From positions 3,472,001 to 3,536,000 of the forward strand of contig CP099652.1 of NCBI GenBank assembly GCA_024123955.1: 64,000 bases of DNA. The letters run 5' to 3'. Every line of letters starts with the position of its first letter. The first letter of the stretch is position 1. Positions 36,079 through 44,919 of the stretch are shown here, piece by piece. Position numbers and translations under genes: made by a program. The notes beneath the pieces are model-generated. The model worked only from the letters and a program-made list of their open reading frames with translations. It was not told the origin of the DNA and searched no databases. This DNA comes from Oxalobacteraceae bacterium OTU3CINTB1 (GTDB lineage: Bacteria > Pseudomonadota > Gammaproteobacteria > Burkholderiales > Burkholderiaceae_D).

Positions 36079-38121
36079 ATGCCGCCAGGCAGGCTGGCGG
36101 CTTGCCTCTGCATGCTGCTTTTGGGCATGGCCGGTGCCTGCGCCGGGCCCCTGCACCTGACGAAAGCCGAGATGCAGGAAGTCGCAGGCGAGCGCCCCAC
36201 GCCGGCCGCGGACAAGGTCGACAGCGCCACGTTGCCGGCGGCCTGGCGCACCGTGACGCTGCCCTACGCCCACCCGTCGGACGTGCTCGGCCAAGCGCGC
36301 GCGGCGCAGGCCGCCAGCGGCGCCAGCGCGCACGACACGCCCGATGCCCCGAGCCCCCCCAGCGCCGCAGGCCGCTTGAACGTATCTGGCGCCCCCATCG
36401 TCACCACCTGGTTCCGCCTGACCTTGCCGGCCGCCGAATCCGGCGCGGGGCGGATGCTGTACTCGGCGCGGGTCAAGGCCTACGGCCCGATCGCCGTCTA
36501 CGTCGATGGCCGGCTGCGCCACCAACGCCAGCTCGACGGGCCGACCTGGTACTGGCCGCCATTGTGGCTGGAACTGGGCGGCGACCCGCGCAGCACGCCG
36601 CCGCGCGAGATCCTGTTCCGCATTCAGCACCCGCCCAGCAGCCGCGCGGCGCTCGCCTCGGTGTGGCTGGGAACGACCGACGATATCGGCTGGCGCTACC
36701 ACGGACGGCAGTGGCTGCAATTGTATCTGCCGCTCATGTGCATCGGCGCCTTCGTCGCCGTCGGCGTGTTTTCCGCCTTTGTCTGGCTGTGGCGCGGCGT
36801 CGGCCTGGGCTACGGGCTGTTCACCTTGCTGGCGGCGGCCCAGTTCACGCGCTCGCTGAGCTTTTTCTGCGAGGCGCGGCTGGACAACGACTGGTTCGCC
36901 TGGCTCATGCTCAATTCGCTGTTCTGGATGCTGACGCTGGTGCACGCGTTCCAGGAGATGGTGCACGGGCAACGCCAGCGCTGGCTGAGCCGCAGCTTGC
37001 TGGCGGTCAACCTGTTTGTCGCCGTGTGCTCGTCGCCGTCGTTGGCGGGCTGGAACACGCCGCTGGTCACGCCGCTGATCTACCTGCTCGCCATCGTGGC
37101 CGGCAGCGCCATCACCGTTGCCGGCGTACGGGCGTCATGGCGCCGTTCGCCGGACGCCATGCTGATGTCGGTCGGCGTCGGCCTTTGCGTGTTGTACGGT
37201 CTTAACGATTGGGCGCTGCAAAGCAATTTCCTCGGGCCGGAGCACTGGTATCTGGGACCGTATATCAATCTGCAAAATTTCGGCATGCTGTGCTACCTGA
37301 TGTACCGCCGTTATATCGGCGCGCTGGCGCATGTCGAGCAGAGCAACCTGCAACTGGCGTCGCGCCTGCGCGAGCGCGAGGCCGAGCTGGCATTGAGCTA
37401 CCAGCGCCTCATCGAGATCGAGCACAGGCAAACGCTCGCCGGCGAACGCCTGCGCCTGATGCAGGACATGCACGACGGCCTCGGCTCGTCGTTGCAAAGC
37501 GCGCTGTGGGCGGTCGAGCGCGGCCAGCTCGAGGAGAACGCCATCCCCGACATCCTGCGCGCCTGCATCGACGACCTGCACCTGACGATCGACTCGCTCG
37601 AGCCGGTCGAGGCCGATTTGCTGCTGTTGCTGGCGACCTTGCGCTACCGGCTGGGCGAGCGCCTGCGACTGGCCGGCATGCGCCTGCACTGGGCCGTGGC
37701 CGACGTGCCGCCGCTCGAATGGATCGATCCGCGCACCGCGCTGCACATCCTGCGCATCTTGCAGGAAGCGTTGAGCAATATCGTCAAGCACACCAACGCC
37801 ACTGAAATCCGTGTCGCCACCGCGTTCGACGACGACGGCGTGACGGTGTCGATCGCCGACAACGGTCCCGGCTTCGATCTGGCGGCGGCGCGGCAGCGCG
37901 GCGGCAAGGGCTTGCTGAACCAACAGCGCCGCGCCGCCGCCATCGGCGGCGCCATCGATTGGGAGACGGTCGTCGGCGGCGGCACCCGCGTGCTGCTGTG
38001 GCTGCCGCTAACGCAACCGCAACCCCAGCCGCAGCCGCAGCCGCTCTCGCAACCGCAACCGGCACTGCCAACGCACTCGCAACCGACCCTGGCGCCGCCG
38101 CGGGTCGCCACACTCCACTGA
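36079..38121 (+). CDS. NarL-type membrane histidine kinase
   Basis: 680 residues from ATG 36079; an ATG at 36031 is possible but lacks a ribosome site and delays the signal sequence. A signal peptide (LAACLCMLLLGMAGACAG) precedes a periplasmic jelly-roll-like domain with WFRLTLP and VYVDGRLRHQRQ, as in 7TMR-DISM sensors. Seven hydrophobic segments follow (about 215-415). The HisKA_3 site is RLMQDMHDGLGSSLQ with His465, and the ATPase part has LQEALSNIVKHTNA, VSIADNGPGFD and GGKGLLNQQRRAAAIGG. The C-terminus is a Pro/Gln repeat tail of about 35 residues. It is paired with the response regulator that starts 8 bases downstream. Confidence 0.9.
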   Translation: MPPGRLAACLCMLLLGMAGACAGPLHLTKAEMQEVAGERPTPAADKVDSATLPAAWRTVTLPYAHPSDVLGQARAAQAASGASAHDTPDAPSPPSAAGRLNVSGAPIVTTWFRLTLPAAESGAGRMLYSARVKAYGPIAVYVDGRLRHQRQLDGPTWYWPPLWLELGGDPRSTPPREILFRIQHPPSSRAALASVWLGTTDDIGWRYHGRQWLQLYLPLMCIGAFVAVGVFSAFVWLWRGVGLGYGLFTLLAAAQFTRSLSFFCEARLDNDWFAWLMLNSLFWMLTLVHAFQEMVHGQRQRWLSRSLLAVNLFVAVCSSPSLAGWNTPLVTPLIYLLAIVAGSAITVAGVRASWRRSPDAMLMSVGVGLCVLYGLNDWALQSNFLGPEHWYLGPYINLQNFGMLCYLMYRRYIGALAHVEQSNLQLASRLREREAELALSYQRLIEIEHRQTLAGERLRLMQDMHDGLGSSLQSALWAVERGQLEENAIPDILRACIDDLHLTIDSLEPVEADLLLLLATLRYRLGERLRLAGMRLHWAVADVPPLEWIDPRTALHILRILQEALSNIVKHTNATEIRVATAFDDDGVTVSIADNGPGFDLAAARQRGGKGLLNQQRRAAAIGGAIDWETVVGGGTRVLLWLPLTQPQPQPQPQPLSQPQPALPTHSQPTLAPPRVATLH

Positions 38122-38129
38122 GACAACCC

Positions 38130-38828
38130 ATGATGACCACCACTTCGATCCACCCCATCCGCGTCGGTATCGTCGAGGACGATATGGACTTCCTGCATGC
38201 GCTGGAGGGGACCGTGGCCGGCGCGGCCGACATGGTGCTGGCGGCGGCCGCCAGCACGCGCCATGCCGGGCTGCAAATGCTCGACGGACGGGCCTGCGAC
38301 GTGCTGGTGGTGGACCTGGGCCTGCCGGACGGTTCCGGCATCGATGTCATCGGCGCGGCCGCGTCCCACTGGCCCGATTGCGCGGTCATGGTCAGCACCA
38401 ATTTCGGCGACGAACTGCATGTGATGCGCGCGATCGAGGCCGGCGCCGCCGGGTATCTGCTCAAGCACACCAAGCCGGGCGGCCTGGCCGACGAGATCCG
38501 CAGCATTTTTCAGGGGGGCAGCCCGATCAGCCCGATCATCGCCCGGCAAATGCTGACCCGTTTCCGCCACCTGCCGCCGGTGCGGCAGGCGCTGGCCAGG
38601 AGCGCGGCGGACGCCGACACGCAACCGTTGCGCACCCAGTTGTCGCCCCGCGAGCAGCAGGTGCTGGAGCTGATCACCAAGGGCTTCACCACGGAGGAGA
38701 TCGCCGGCTTGATGGCGGTGTCGAGCCACACCGTGCTGACCTTCATCCGGCGCACCTACCGCAAGCTCAAGGTCAACTCGCGCGCCGAGGCGATCTACGA
38801 GGCCAAAATGCTCGGCTTGCTCGACTGA
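38130..38828 (+). CDS. LuxR/NarL-family response regulator
   Basis: 232 residues from ATG 38130 (a second ATG follows immediately). The receiver domain has the acidic pocket VGIVEDDMDF, phospho-acceptor Asp62 in VVDLGLPDGSG and the lysine in YLLKHTKPGG. The C-terminal helix-turn-helix is LSPREQQVLELITKGFTTEE, followed by SSHTVLTFIRRTYRKLKV; the recognition helix carries TVLTFIRR rather than the usual TVKxHxxxI. It is co-transcribed with the histidine kinase. No target operator could be named. Confidence 0.93.
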   Translation: MMTTTSIHPIRVGIVEDDMDFLHALEGTVAGAADMVLAAAASTRHAGLQMLDGRACDVLVVDLGLPDGSGIDVIGAAASHWPDCAVMVSTNFGDELHVMRAIEAGAAGYLLKHTKPGGLADEIRSIFQGGSPISPIIARQMLTRFRHLPPVRQALARSAADADTQPLRTQLSPREQQVLELITKGFTTEEIAGLMAVSSHTVLTFIRRTYRKLKVNSRAEAIYEAKMLGLLD

Positions 38829-38929
38829 GGCCGGGCCGGCGTCACGCGGGTGGACGGCAAGCCGGGCTGGAACGACTCGAGCGGCCGATGCGGGCATAAT
38901 GCGGTGTTACCCGCACCGAAGAGAATCAT

Positions 38930-40285
38930 ATGTCCGATTTGTTAATGCGCTTGAACGGCAACCCGATCACCGGCGCCATCGCCAGGGCCATCGGCCTGCC
39001 GAACCCGGTGCCGCTGTCGCGCGAGGCGGGACCGTATGTGGACCGGCCGTTCGATGGCAAACGCGTTTTGTTGTGCCGGACGGCCGGCGGCTATGCGGCC
39101 GAGGCGATGGCGGCGGCTTTTGCCCGCGCCGGCACGGCGGCGTTGGGCGCTTCGGCCGCCGGCGCCGGGCCGCTCGATATCGTCGCGATGGACGCCACCG
39201 GTTGCGTGGCGCCGCAGGACTATCGGGCGTTGTATGACGGCTTGCATCCCGTCGTGCGGCGGCTGGTTCGCAATGGCCGGGTGCTGATACTGGCGGCCGA
39301 TCCCGGCGCTGCGGCCACGCCGGCCGCCGCCGCCGTTGCCCGTGGCGTTGAAGGATTTGTGCGCTCGCTGGCAAAGGAAATCGGCGCCAAAGGTATTACG
39401 GTCAATCTCGGCTATGTGGTGCGCGACGCGCTCGACCGCCTGGACGGCCCGCTGCGGTTCTTTTGCGGCGCCCGCACCACCTACGTGACAGGGCAGGCGT
39501 TCCACCTGGCGGCCAACGTGGCTGCGCCCGCCAGCATGTCGTCGACGCAGGCCTTGTCCGGCAAGATCGCGCTGGTGACCGGCGCCGCCAGGGGCATCGG
39601 CCTGGCCGTGGTCGAGCGGCTGGCGCAAGAGGGCGCCACCGTCGTCGCGCTCGATGTGCCGGGCGCGGCGGATGCGTTGCACCAGGCCTGCGAGCGCTTC
39701 GCCGCCGTGCCCTTCCTCGCCGATATCGCCGCGCCGGACAGCGCCGGGCGTCTTGCCGACTTTTTGCTCGAGCGCTTCGGCGGCGTCGACGTCGTGGTCC
39801 ACAACGCCGGCATCACGCGCGACCGCACGCTGGCCAATATGCAGGAGCATTTCTGGGATCTGGTGGTGCAGGTCAACCTGGCCGCCGTGATCGCGATCGA
39901 CCAGCGCTTGCTGGAGCGGCGCGTGCTGCGCGACGATGGCCGGATTGTCTGCCTGTCGTCGGTCAGCGGCGTGGCGGGCAATTTCGGGCAGACCAACTAC
40001 GCCGCGTCCAAGGCCGCGCTGATCGGCTATGTCGCCGCCCAGGCGCCGCTGCTGGCGCCGCGCGGCATCTGCATCAACGCCGTGGCGCCCGGCTTCATCG
40101 ATACGCCGATGACCGACGCCATGCCCATGGTCGTGCGGGAGATCGGCCGGCGCCTCAATGCCGTCAAGCAGAGCGGGCAGCCGCGCGACGTCGCCGAACT
40201 GATCGCGTTCCTCAGCACCCCGGCCGCGTTCGGCATCAGCGGCGCGACCCTGCGCGTGTGCGGTCAAGGCCTGATCGGGGCGTGA
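38930..40285 (+). CDS. High-molecular-weight FabG-like 3-oxoacyl reductase with two SDR modules
   Basis: 451 residues, about twice a normal FabG. The first half (1-205) is a degenerate SDR fold lacking a clear nucleotide-binding glycine motif, with VARGVEGFVRSLAKEIGAKG as a relic of the catalytic-helix region. The second half is complete: LVTGAARGIGLAV, HNAGITRD, SSVSGVAGNFGQTNYAASKAAL with Tyr and Lys, and NAVAPGFIDTPM. The arrangement is that of FabG4-type NADH-dependent reductases of acyl-CoA or acyl-ACP. It stands alone, without the MaoC hydratase or thiolase genes often beside it. CGAAGAGAATC precedes the ATG. Confidence 0.88.
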   Translation: MSDLLMRLNGNPITGAIARAIGLPNPVPLSREAGPYVDRPFDGKRVLLCRTAGGYAAEAMAAAFARAGTAALGASAAGAGPLDIVAMDATGCVAPQDYRALYDGLHPVVRRLVRNGRVLILAADPGAAATPAAAAVARGVEGFVRSLAKEIGAKGITVNLGYVVRDALDRLDGPLRFFCGARTTYVTGQAFHLAANVAAPASMSSTQALSGKIALVTGAARGIGLAVVERLAQEGATVVALDVPGAADALHQACERFAAVPFLADIAAPDSAGRLADFLLERFGGVDVVVHNAGITRDRTLANMQEHFWDLVVQVNLAAVIAIDQRLLERRVLRDDGRIVCLSSVSGVAGNFGQTNYAASKAALIGYVAAQAPLLAPRGICINAVAPGFIDTPMTDAMPMVVREIGRRLNAVKQSGQPRDVAELIAFLSTPAAFGISGATLRVCGQGLIGA

Positions 40286-40323
40286 GGGGCGGGAGGGACG
40301 GGTCGGGGTCGCCGCAGCGTGGC

Positions 40324-40857
40324 TTACAGGTTTTTTTCGGCCAGCAGCGCTGCCGTGTCCTTCGCGCCCATCGTCTGCGCCAGCGAGATCGCCGTCATGC
40401 CCCGGCTGTCGACCGCATCGACGGCCGCGCCGCGCTCGATCAACAGCTTGAGGATATCGGTGCGGTTGAACATGGCCGCCATCATCAGCGGCGTCTTGCC
40501 GTCCGGGCTGGCGCCTTCGATGTCGGCGCCATGGGCCAGCAGCAGCTCGGCGATGTCCAGATAGCCTTTGTAGGCCACGCCCGCCAGCGGCGTCTGGCCC
40601 TGGTCGTTCGGCACGTTCGGGTCGGCGCCGGCTTCGAGCAGCACGCGCGCCGTGTCCAGGTGGCCGTGATAGCAGGCCAGCATGATCAGGCTGTCGCCTT
40701 TCTCATTGCGGAAACTGACGGGCAAGCCCTTGGCCACCATGCCGGCCAGACGTTCCGCGTCGCCGCCGCGCACCAGCGTGAACACGCCGCGTATGAACTC
40801 CAGGGTTTCCGCATCCATCACCGGGGCGGGCGACGCCGCCTTTTCATTCTCTGCCAT
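40324..40857 (-). CDS. Ankyrin-repeat protein
   Basis: 177 residues. About four ankyrin repeats are visible: KGDSLIMLACYHGHLDTARV, QGQTPLAGVAYKGYLDIAEL, DGKTPLMMAAMFNRTDILKL and SRGMTAISLAQTMGAKDTAA. The N-terminal 45 residues form a short helical cap (LEFIRGVFTLVRGGDAERLA). There is no signal peptide or membrane segment, so it is a small cytoplasmic protein-binding module with unknown partner. It is convergent with the FabG-like gene, 38 bases apart. Confidence 0.88.
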   Translation of the reverse strand: MAENEKAASPAPVMDAETLEFIRGVFTLVRGGDAERLAGMVAKGLPVSFRNEKGDSLIMLACYHGHLDTARVLLEAGADPNVPNDQGQTPLAGVAYKGYLDIAELLLAHGADIEGASPDGKTPLMMAAMFNRTDILKLLIERGAAVDAVDSRGMTAISLAQTMGAKDTAALLAEKNL

Positions 40858-41010
40858 GTCTCGCTTTCATCAAGTTATTTCGGGGTAACGATAAGTATGC
40901 CTAAGTTCGATTTTAAGCGATGTACGCTGTCGCACGCGCAGGGCAGGCGCGGGGCATGGCGGATCGCGGCGGGCACAACCCGGCGTGCCGATTGCCGGTG
41001 CCGTGCCGGG

Positions 41011-41922
41011 TCAAGCTGATGGCGGGTTGGGGCCGGGGAGGCGGACGAAGTCGATCAGTGCCCGCAGCGCTGCCGGCGTTTGCCGGCGTGACGAGAAGTA
41101 CAAGTGGAATCCGGGGAAGGGCGCGCACCACTCCTCCAGCATGCGTACCAGCCGCCCGGCGGCCAGATGTTCGGCGACCGTTGTATCGATCGCGCTGGCG
41201 ACACCCACGCCGGCCAGGGCGGCGTCCACCATCAGTTCCGGCGTACCGAGGATCATCGAGCCCGACGCCTGGACCGTCAGCGGCCGGCCGTCCTTTTCAA
41301 ATTCCCACCGGCATATGTTACCGCTGGCGACCTCGCGGTAGCCGATGCAATTATGCGCGGTCAAATGGTGCGGCGTGAGTGGCGCCGCGTGGCGCGCCAG
41401 GTAGGCCGGCGAGGCGACGATGGCCAAGCGCAGATCCTGCGTGACGCGCACCGCGCTCATGTCCTGTTCCACGCTTTCGCCCAGGCGGATGCCGGCGTCG
41501 TAGCCGTCGCGCGCGATATCGACGAAGCCGTCGTTGATCGCCACCTCCAGCGTGATGTCGGGGTAGGCCGCCGCGAAGCCGCCCAGATGTGGCGCCAGCG
41601 CCATCTTCGCGCCCAGCAGCGAGGAATTGATGCGCACCGTGCCCTGCGGCCGGTCGCGGAAGCTGTTGACGTCCTCGATGGCGCTGGTGATGCGCGAAAA
41701 CGCCGGCGCCACCTGGTCCAGCAAGGCTTGGCCGGCCTCGGTCACCGAGACGGAGCGGGTGGTGCGGTTCAGCAGGCGCACGCCCAGGCGTTGCTCCAGC
41801 GCGCGCAGCGAGTGGCTCAAGGTCGACGGTGTCAGGTTCAGGGCGGCGGCGGCCTTGCGGAAGCTGCGCGCTTCGGCAACCGCGACAAAGTTGCTCAGTT
41901 CGGCGAAATCATTGGCGCGCAT
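41011..41922 (-). CDS. LysR-family transcriptional regulator
   Basis: 303 residues. The winged HTH is at 1-62, with VAEARSFRKAAAALNLTPST and LSHSLRALEQRLGVRLLNRT; the rest is the two-lobed LysR substrate-binding domain (AYPDITLEVAINDGFVDIAR, then YDAGIRLGE). The pattern LTPSTLSHSLRALE and the IRLGESVEQDM-type region are those of the PecT/YafC-like subgroup that usually controls a divergent oxidoreductase. The SDR gene starts about 100 bases away on the other strand, so it is the likely target. Confidence 0.92.
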   Translation of the reverse strand: MRANDFAELSNFVAVAEARSFRKAAAALNLTPSTLSHSLRALEQRLGVRLLNRTTRSVSVTEAGQALLDQVAPAFSRITSAIEDVNSFRDRPQGTVRINSSLLGAKMALAPHLGGFAAAYPDITLEVAINDGFVDIARDGYDAGIRLGESVEQDMSAVRVTQDLRLAIVASPAYLARHAAPLTPHHLTAHNCIGYREVASGNICRWEFEKDGRPLTVQASGSMILGTPELMVDAALAGVGVASAIDTTVAEHLAAGRLVRMLEEWCAPFPGFHLYFSSRRQTPAALRALIDFVRLPGPNPPSA

Positions 41923-41964
41923 ATTGGTGGCCGTGGTTCATCAGATTAATGAATATAACACGGC

Positions 41965-41993
41965 TTATCAACAACAATGCGGCTGCCTATACT
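41965..41993 (+). promoter_or_regulatory. Sigma70-like promoter for the SDR gene
   Basis: TTATCA (41965-41970) and TATACT (41988-41993) are separated by exactly 17 bases and lie about 30 bases ahead of the SDR start, inside the LysR/SDR divergent region. Four of six -35 and five of six -10 bases fit the consensus. Confidence 0.55.
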
Positions 41994-42023
41994 GGTTCGC
42001 ATCTTCTCAACCTAAGGATGGAC

Positions 42024-42794
42024 ATGACAACAGCTCAACGATTCGCGGGACGCGCCGTGCTGGTGACCGGTGGCGGCAGCGGCATCGGCCGCGCCGCCGC
42101 GCTGGCTTACGCAGGCGAGGGCGCGATGGTGGCCGTCGCCGGCCGCAGGGTGGCCGAGCTGGACGAGACCGTGCGCATGATCGGCGCGGCAGGGGGCCGG
42201 GCGCTGGCGATCCGCTGCGATGTCGCAGTCGCCGAAGAAGTGGCGGCGATGGTGGCGCGTGTAATCGCCGAGTTCGGAAGGCTGGACGCGGCGTTCAACA
42301 ATGCCGGCGTCGAAGGCAAATTCGCGCCGATCGGCGAGCTGTCGGAGAAGGATTTCGACCATGTCGTCGGCATCAACCTCAAAGGCGTCTGGCTGTCGAT
42401 CAAGCACCAGGCGGCGGCGATGAAGGAGCGGGGCGGCGCCATCGTCAACACCGCGTCGTGGTTGGCCGACCGTTCGGTGGGCGGCTCGTCCGCCTATGCG
42501 GCCAGCAAGGGCGCCCTGCTGGCGATGACGCGGGCGCTGGCTGTCGAGCTGGGACCGCAAGGGATCCGCATCAATACGGTCCTGCCGGGCATCATCGCCA
42601 CGCCGATGTTCGACCGGCTGGGCGGCAACGACGATCTGAGCGCGAGCTTCGCCGCCGCAACGCCGTTGCGCCGCGTCGGCGAACCGGCCGAGGTGGGCGA
42701 TGTCGCGGTGTGGCTGGCGAGCGACGAGGCGCGCTTCGTCACCGGCCAGAATGTGCTGGTCGACGGCGGCTATACGATCACCGCGATGCCGTAA
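42024..42794 (+). CDS. Short-chain dehydrogenase/reductase
   Basis: 256 residues from ATG 42024, chosen because AAGGA sits five bases upstream; an ATG at 42018 overlaps that site. Classical SDR motifs: VTGGGSGIGRAAALAYA for NAD(P) binding, NNAGVEGKF, the catalytic Ser in NTASWLADRSVGGSSAYAAS with Tyr and then Lys, and LPGIIATPMF. The FVTGQNVLVDGGYT ending is normal. The substrate is unknown. It is divergent from a LysR regulator and preceded by a good promoter. Confidence 0.92.
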   Translation: MTTAQRFAGRAVLVTGGGSGIGRAAALAYAGEGAMVAVAGRRVAELDETVRMIGAAGGRALAIRCDVAVAEEVAAMVARVIAEFGRLDAAFNNAGVEGKFAPIGELSEKDFDHVVGINLKGVWLSIKHQAAAMKERGGAIVNTASWLADRSVGGSSAYAASKGALLAMTRALAVELGPQGIRINTVLPGIIATPMFDRLGGNDDLSASFAAATPLRRVGEPAEVGDVAVWLASDEARFVTGQNVLVDGGYTITAMP

Positions 42795-42933
42795 ACGGCT
42801 GCTGCTCCGGGGCTAGGGCGTGGCCTGGGGCGGCGGCGCGGCGCCGGCGGCCGGGCGTTCGGCGCAGACGCCGTACAAGGCCGCAATTTTTCAGGTAAGC
42901 TATGCCCGTTGTGGCCAAAAGCCACCGCCGTAT

Positions 42934-43130
42934 CGGGAGAGACTGTTCCAGCATCGTGCTGACGGACAGCGCCGAAGGAGCAACCGCCCCGGAAACTCTC
43001 AGGCAAAAGGACCGATACAGCACTTTAAACTCTGAAGAGCGGCAGGACTCGGACGTCGTCCACCCGCACCGAAGGAGCAAGCGCTGCCGCCATCGCGGCC
43101 CGGCGTGAATCTCTCAGGTCCAGAACAGAG
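42934..43130 (+). promoter_or_regulatory. Tandem glycine riboswitch
   Basis: Two glycine aptamers lie in series. The first has the core GCCGAAGGAGCAACCGCCCC and ends with AACTCTCAGGCAAAAGGACC (42970-43013). The second has ACCGAAGGAGCAAGCGC (from 43069) and GAATCTCTCAGGTCCAGAAC (to about 43127). A CGGGAGAGAC P1 strand at 42934 opens the first aptamer. These are the conserved features of the cooperative gcv-type riboswitch. The following gene is a DadA-like oxidoreductase rather than gcvT. Glycine should change expression of that gene. Confidence 0.92.
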
Positions 43131-43169
43131 GGGGTGTCTTTGCGCATGTGCGCCGAGACCATCCCCTTT
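43131..43169 (+). promoter_or_regulatory. Long hairpin, probable expression platform of the glycine riboswitch
   Basis: GGGG at 43131 pairs with CCCC at 43163-43166 and the interior continues through TCTT/GAGA and GCGC-ATGT-GCGC, giving a long interrupted hairpin followed by TTT. It begins right after the second aptamer and ends about 20 bases before the start codon. It could act as a weak terminator that glycine binding prevents. Confidence 0.5.
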
Positions 43170-43186
43170 GACGGTCTGGATTCTCC

Positions 43187-44452
43187 ATGAAAACCATCGC
43201 AATCATCGGCGGCGGCATCACCGGCGTCACCACCGCCTACGCCCTCGCCAAACGCGGCTTCGCCGTCACCCTGCTCGAACGCCACCGCTACGCGGCGATG
43301 GAAACCTCGTTCGCCAACGGCGGCCAGCTGTCCGCCTCCAACGCGGAAGTGTGGAATCACCGGTCCACCATCGCCAAGGGCCTGAAGTGGATGCTGAGGA
43401 ACGACGCGCCGCTGCTGGTCAATCCCAAGCCGGGCTGGCACAAGCTGTCGTGGTTCGCCGAATTCATCGCCGCCATCCCGCACTACCGCGACAACACGAT
43501 CGCCACCGCGCAGCTGGCGCTGGCGACGCGCGAACACCTGTTCCAGTGGGCCAGGGACGAAGACATCGCCTTCGACCTCAAGCGCGAAGGCATCCTGCAC
43601 ATCTACCGCGACCGCGCCGGATTCGAGCACGCGGCGGGCGTGTCGAAGCTGTTGATGCAGGGCGGGCTGGCGCGCCGCGCCGTCACGCCGGAGGAGATGC
43701 GCGCCATCGAGCCGACCCTTCGCGGCGACTACTACGGCGGCCATTACACCGTCAGCGACAGCACCGGCGATATCCACAAATTCACCACCGGGCTGGCGCG
43801 GGCGGCGCAACGGCTGGGCGCCGAACTGCGCTTCGGCCAGCAGGTGACGGCCATGCGCGCTGGCGCCGACGGCGTCGACATCACCGTCGAGGAGGACGGT
43901 TTCAGCACCACCCGCCGCTACGACGCGGTGGTCGTTTGCGCCGGCACCGCCAGCCGCGCGATGGCGGCGATGCTGGGCGACCGCGTCAACGTCTATCCGG
44001 TCAAGGGCTATTCGATCACGGTGCACCTGAACGACGCCGCCAGCCAGGCCGCCGCGCCGACCGTCAGCCTGCTCGACGACGAGACCAAGCTGGTGACCAG
44101 CCGGCTGGGCGACGACCGCTTCCGCGTGGCCGGCACGGCGGAGTTCAATGGGTTCAACCGCGATATCCGGGCCGACCGCATCGCCCCGCTGGTGAAGTGG
44201 GTGCAGCAATGCTTCCCGGGGGTGAGCACGCGCAGCGTGACGCCATGGGCCGGGCTGCGGCCGATGATGCCCAATCTGATGCCGCGCGTGGGGCGCGGCA
44301 AGGCGCCGACGGTCTTCTACAACACCGGCCATGGGCACCTGGGCTGGACGCTGTCGGCGGCGACGGCGGACATCATCGCCGAGACCATCTTCGCCGCGTC
44401 GGGGCGGGAGGGCGGCCGGCAGGCGCCCGCGCGGGTCGCGCAAGTAGCCTGA
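43187..44452 (+). CDS. dadA: D-amino-acid dehydrogenase-like FAD oxidoreductase
   Basis: 421 residues. The FAD motif IAIIGGGITGVTTAYALAKRG opens the protein; ETSFANGGQLSASNAEVWNH is the DadA signature after the FAD-binding segment; the C-terminal PTVFYNTGHGHLGWTLS closes the active-site region. DadA oxidises D-amino acids (typically D-alanine) to keto acids with electrons passed to quinone. Regulation by a tandem glycine riboswitch suggests that glycine, or a D-amino acid metabolically tied to it, is the relevant substrate here; related FAD enzymes include glycine oxidase. The dadA symbol is given on sequence; the substrate is not proven. Confidence 0.85.
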   Translation: MKTIAIIGGGITGVTTAYALAKRGFAVTLLERHRYAAMETSFANGGQLSASNAEVWNHRSTIAKGLKWMLRNDAPLLVNPKPGWHKLSWFAEFIAAIPHYRDNTIATAQLALATREHLFQWARDEDIAFDLKREGILHIYRDRAGFEHAAGVSKLLMQGGLARRAVTPEEMRAIEPTLRGDYYGGHYTVSDSTGDIHKFTTGLARAAQRLGAELRFGQQVTAMRAGADGVDITVEEDGFSTTRRYDAVVVCAGTASRAMAAMLGDRVNVYPVKGYSITVHLNDAASQAAAPTVSLLDDETKLVTSRLGDDRFRVAGTAEFNGFNRDIRADRIAPLVKWVQQCFPGVSTRSVTPWAGLRPMMPNLMPRVGRGKAPTVFYNTGHGHLGWTLSAATADIIAETIFAASGREGGRQAPARVAQVA

Positions 44453-44458
44453 CGGCCT

Positions 44459-44887
44459 TTACATGCGCTCGCCGGGCAACCGGCTGGCTTGCCGCACCCA
44501 CTCGGCGAATTGCGCTTCGTCGAGCGGGTCGTCCTCGCGCAGGTCGAGATGTCGCACGCCGGCGGTTTTGGACGCCCCCGGCGGCAGCGGATCGAGAAAA
44601 CCGCCGTTGAAGAAGGTGACTTTGACATACTTGGTGAAACAATGAAAACCCAGGAACCAGCCTTGGTCGGCGATCCCGTATAGCGGCGTGTTCCATTTCA
44701 CCGCCTTGTTCACGCCGGGCACGGTGTGGACGATGATTTCGTCCAGGCGGCGTCCGAGATCGCTTTTCCAGCCCGGCATCGCGGCGATGTAGGCCTGCAC
44801 CGGCGCGTCGCCATAGGCCTTGGGGATTTGCGGATTGCCGCCCGATAGCAGGACCGTTTCGGCTTTGGTAACTGGTTTTGTCGCCAT
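44459..44887 (-). CDS. DUF1801 (YdhG-like) small protein
   Basis: 142 residues. IPKAYGDAPVQAYIAAMPGW and LDEIIVHTVPGVNKAVKWNT, then PLYGIADQGWFLGFHCFTKY, are the DUF1801 core. The C-terminus has a basic-acidic stretch LDLREDDPLDEAQFAEWVRQ. The fold is related to small iron-binding or frataxin-like domains, but the function is unknown. It is convergent with the DadA-like gene, only 6 bases apart. Confidence 0.85.
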   Translation of the reverse strand: MATKPVTKAETVLLSGGNPQIPKAYGDAPVQAYIAAMPGWKSDLGRRLDEIIVHTVPGVNKAVKWNTPLYGIADQGWFLGFHCFTKYVKVTFFNGGFLDPLPPGASKTAGVRHLDLREDDPLDEAQFAEWVRQASRLPGERM

Positions 44888-44919
44888 GGCGTGCGCTCTG
44901 CGGTAGATGTGTGAACAGT

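Noticed and set aside
35964..37205. Arg/Ala-rich 413-residue frame overlapping the histidine kinase start
   Set aside because: The kinase frame carries all signature motifs; this one is an out-of-frame shadow.
37990..38060. CCGCAACC/CAGCCGCAG repeats near the end of the histidine kinase gene as a regulatory repeat
   Set aside because: They are in frame and encode the Pro/Gln tail; simple codon-level expansion is sufficient.
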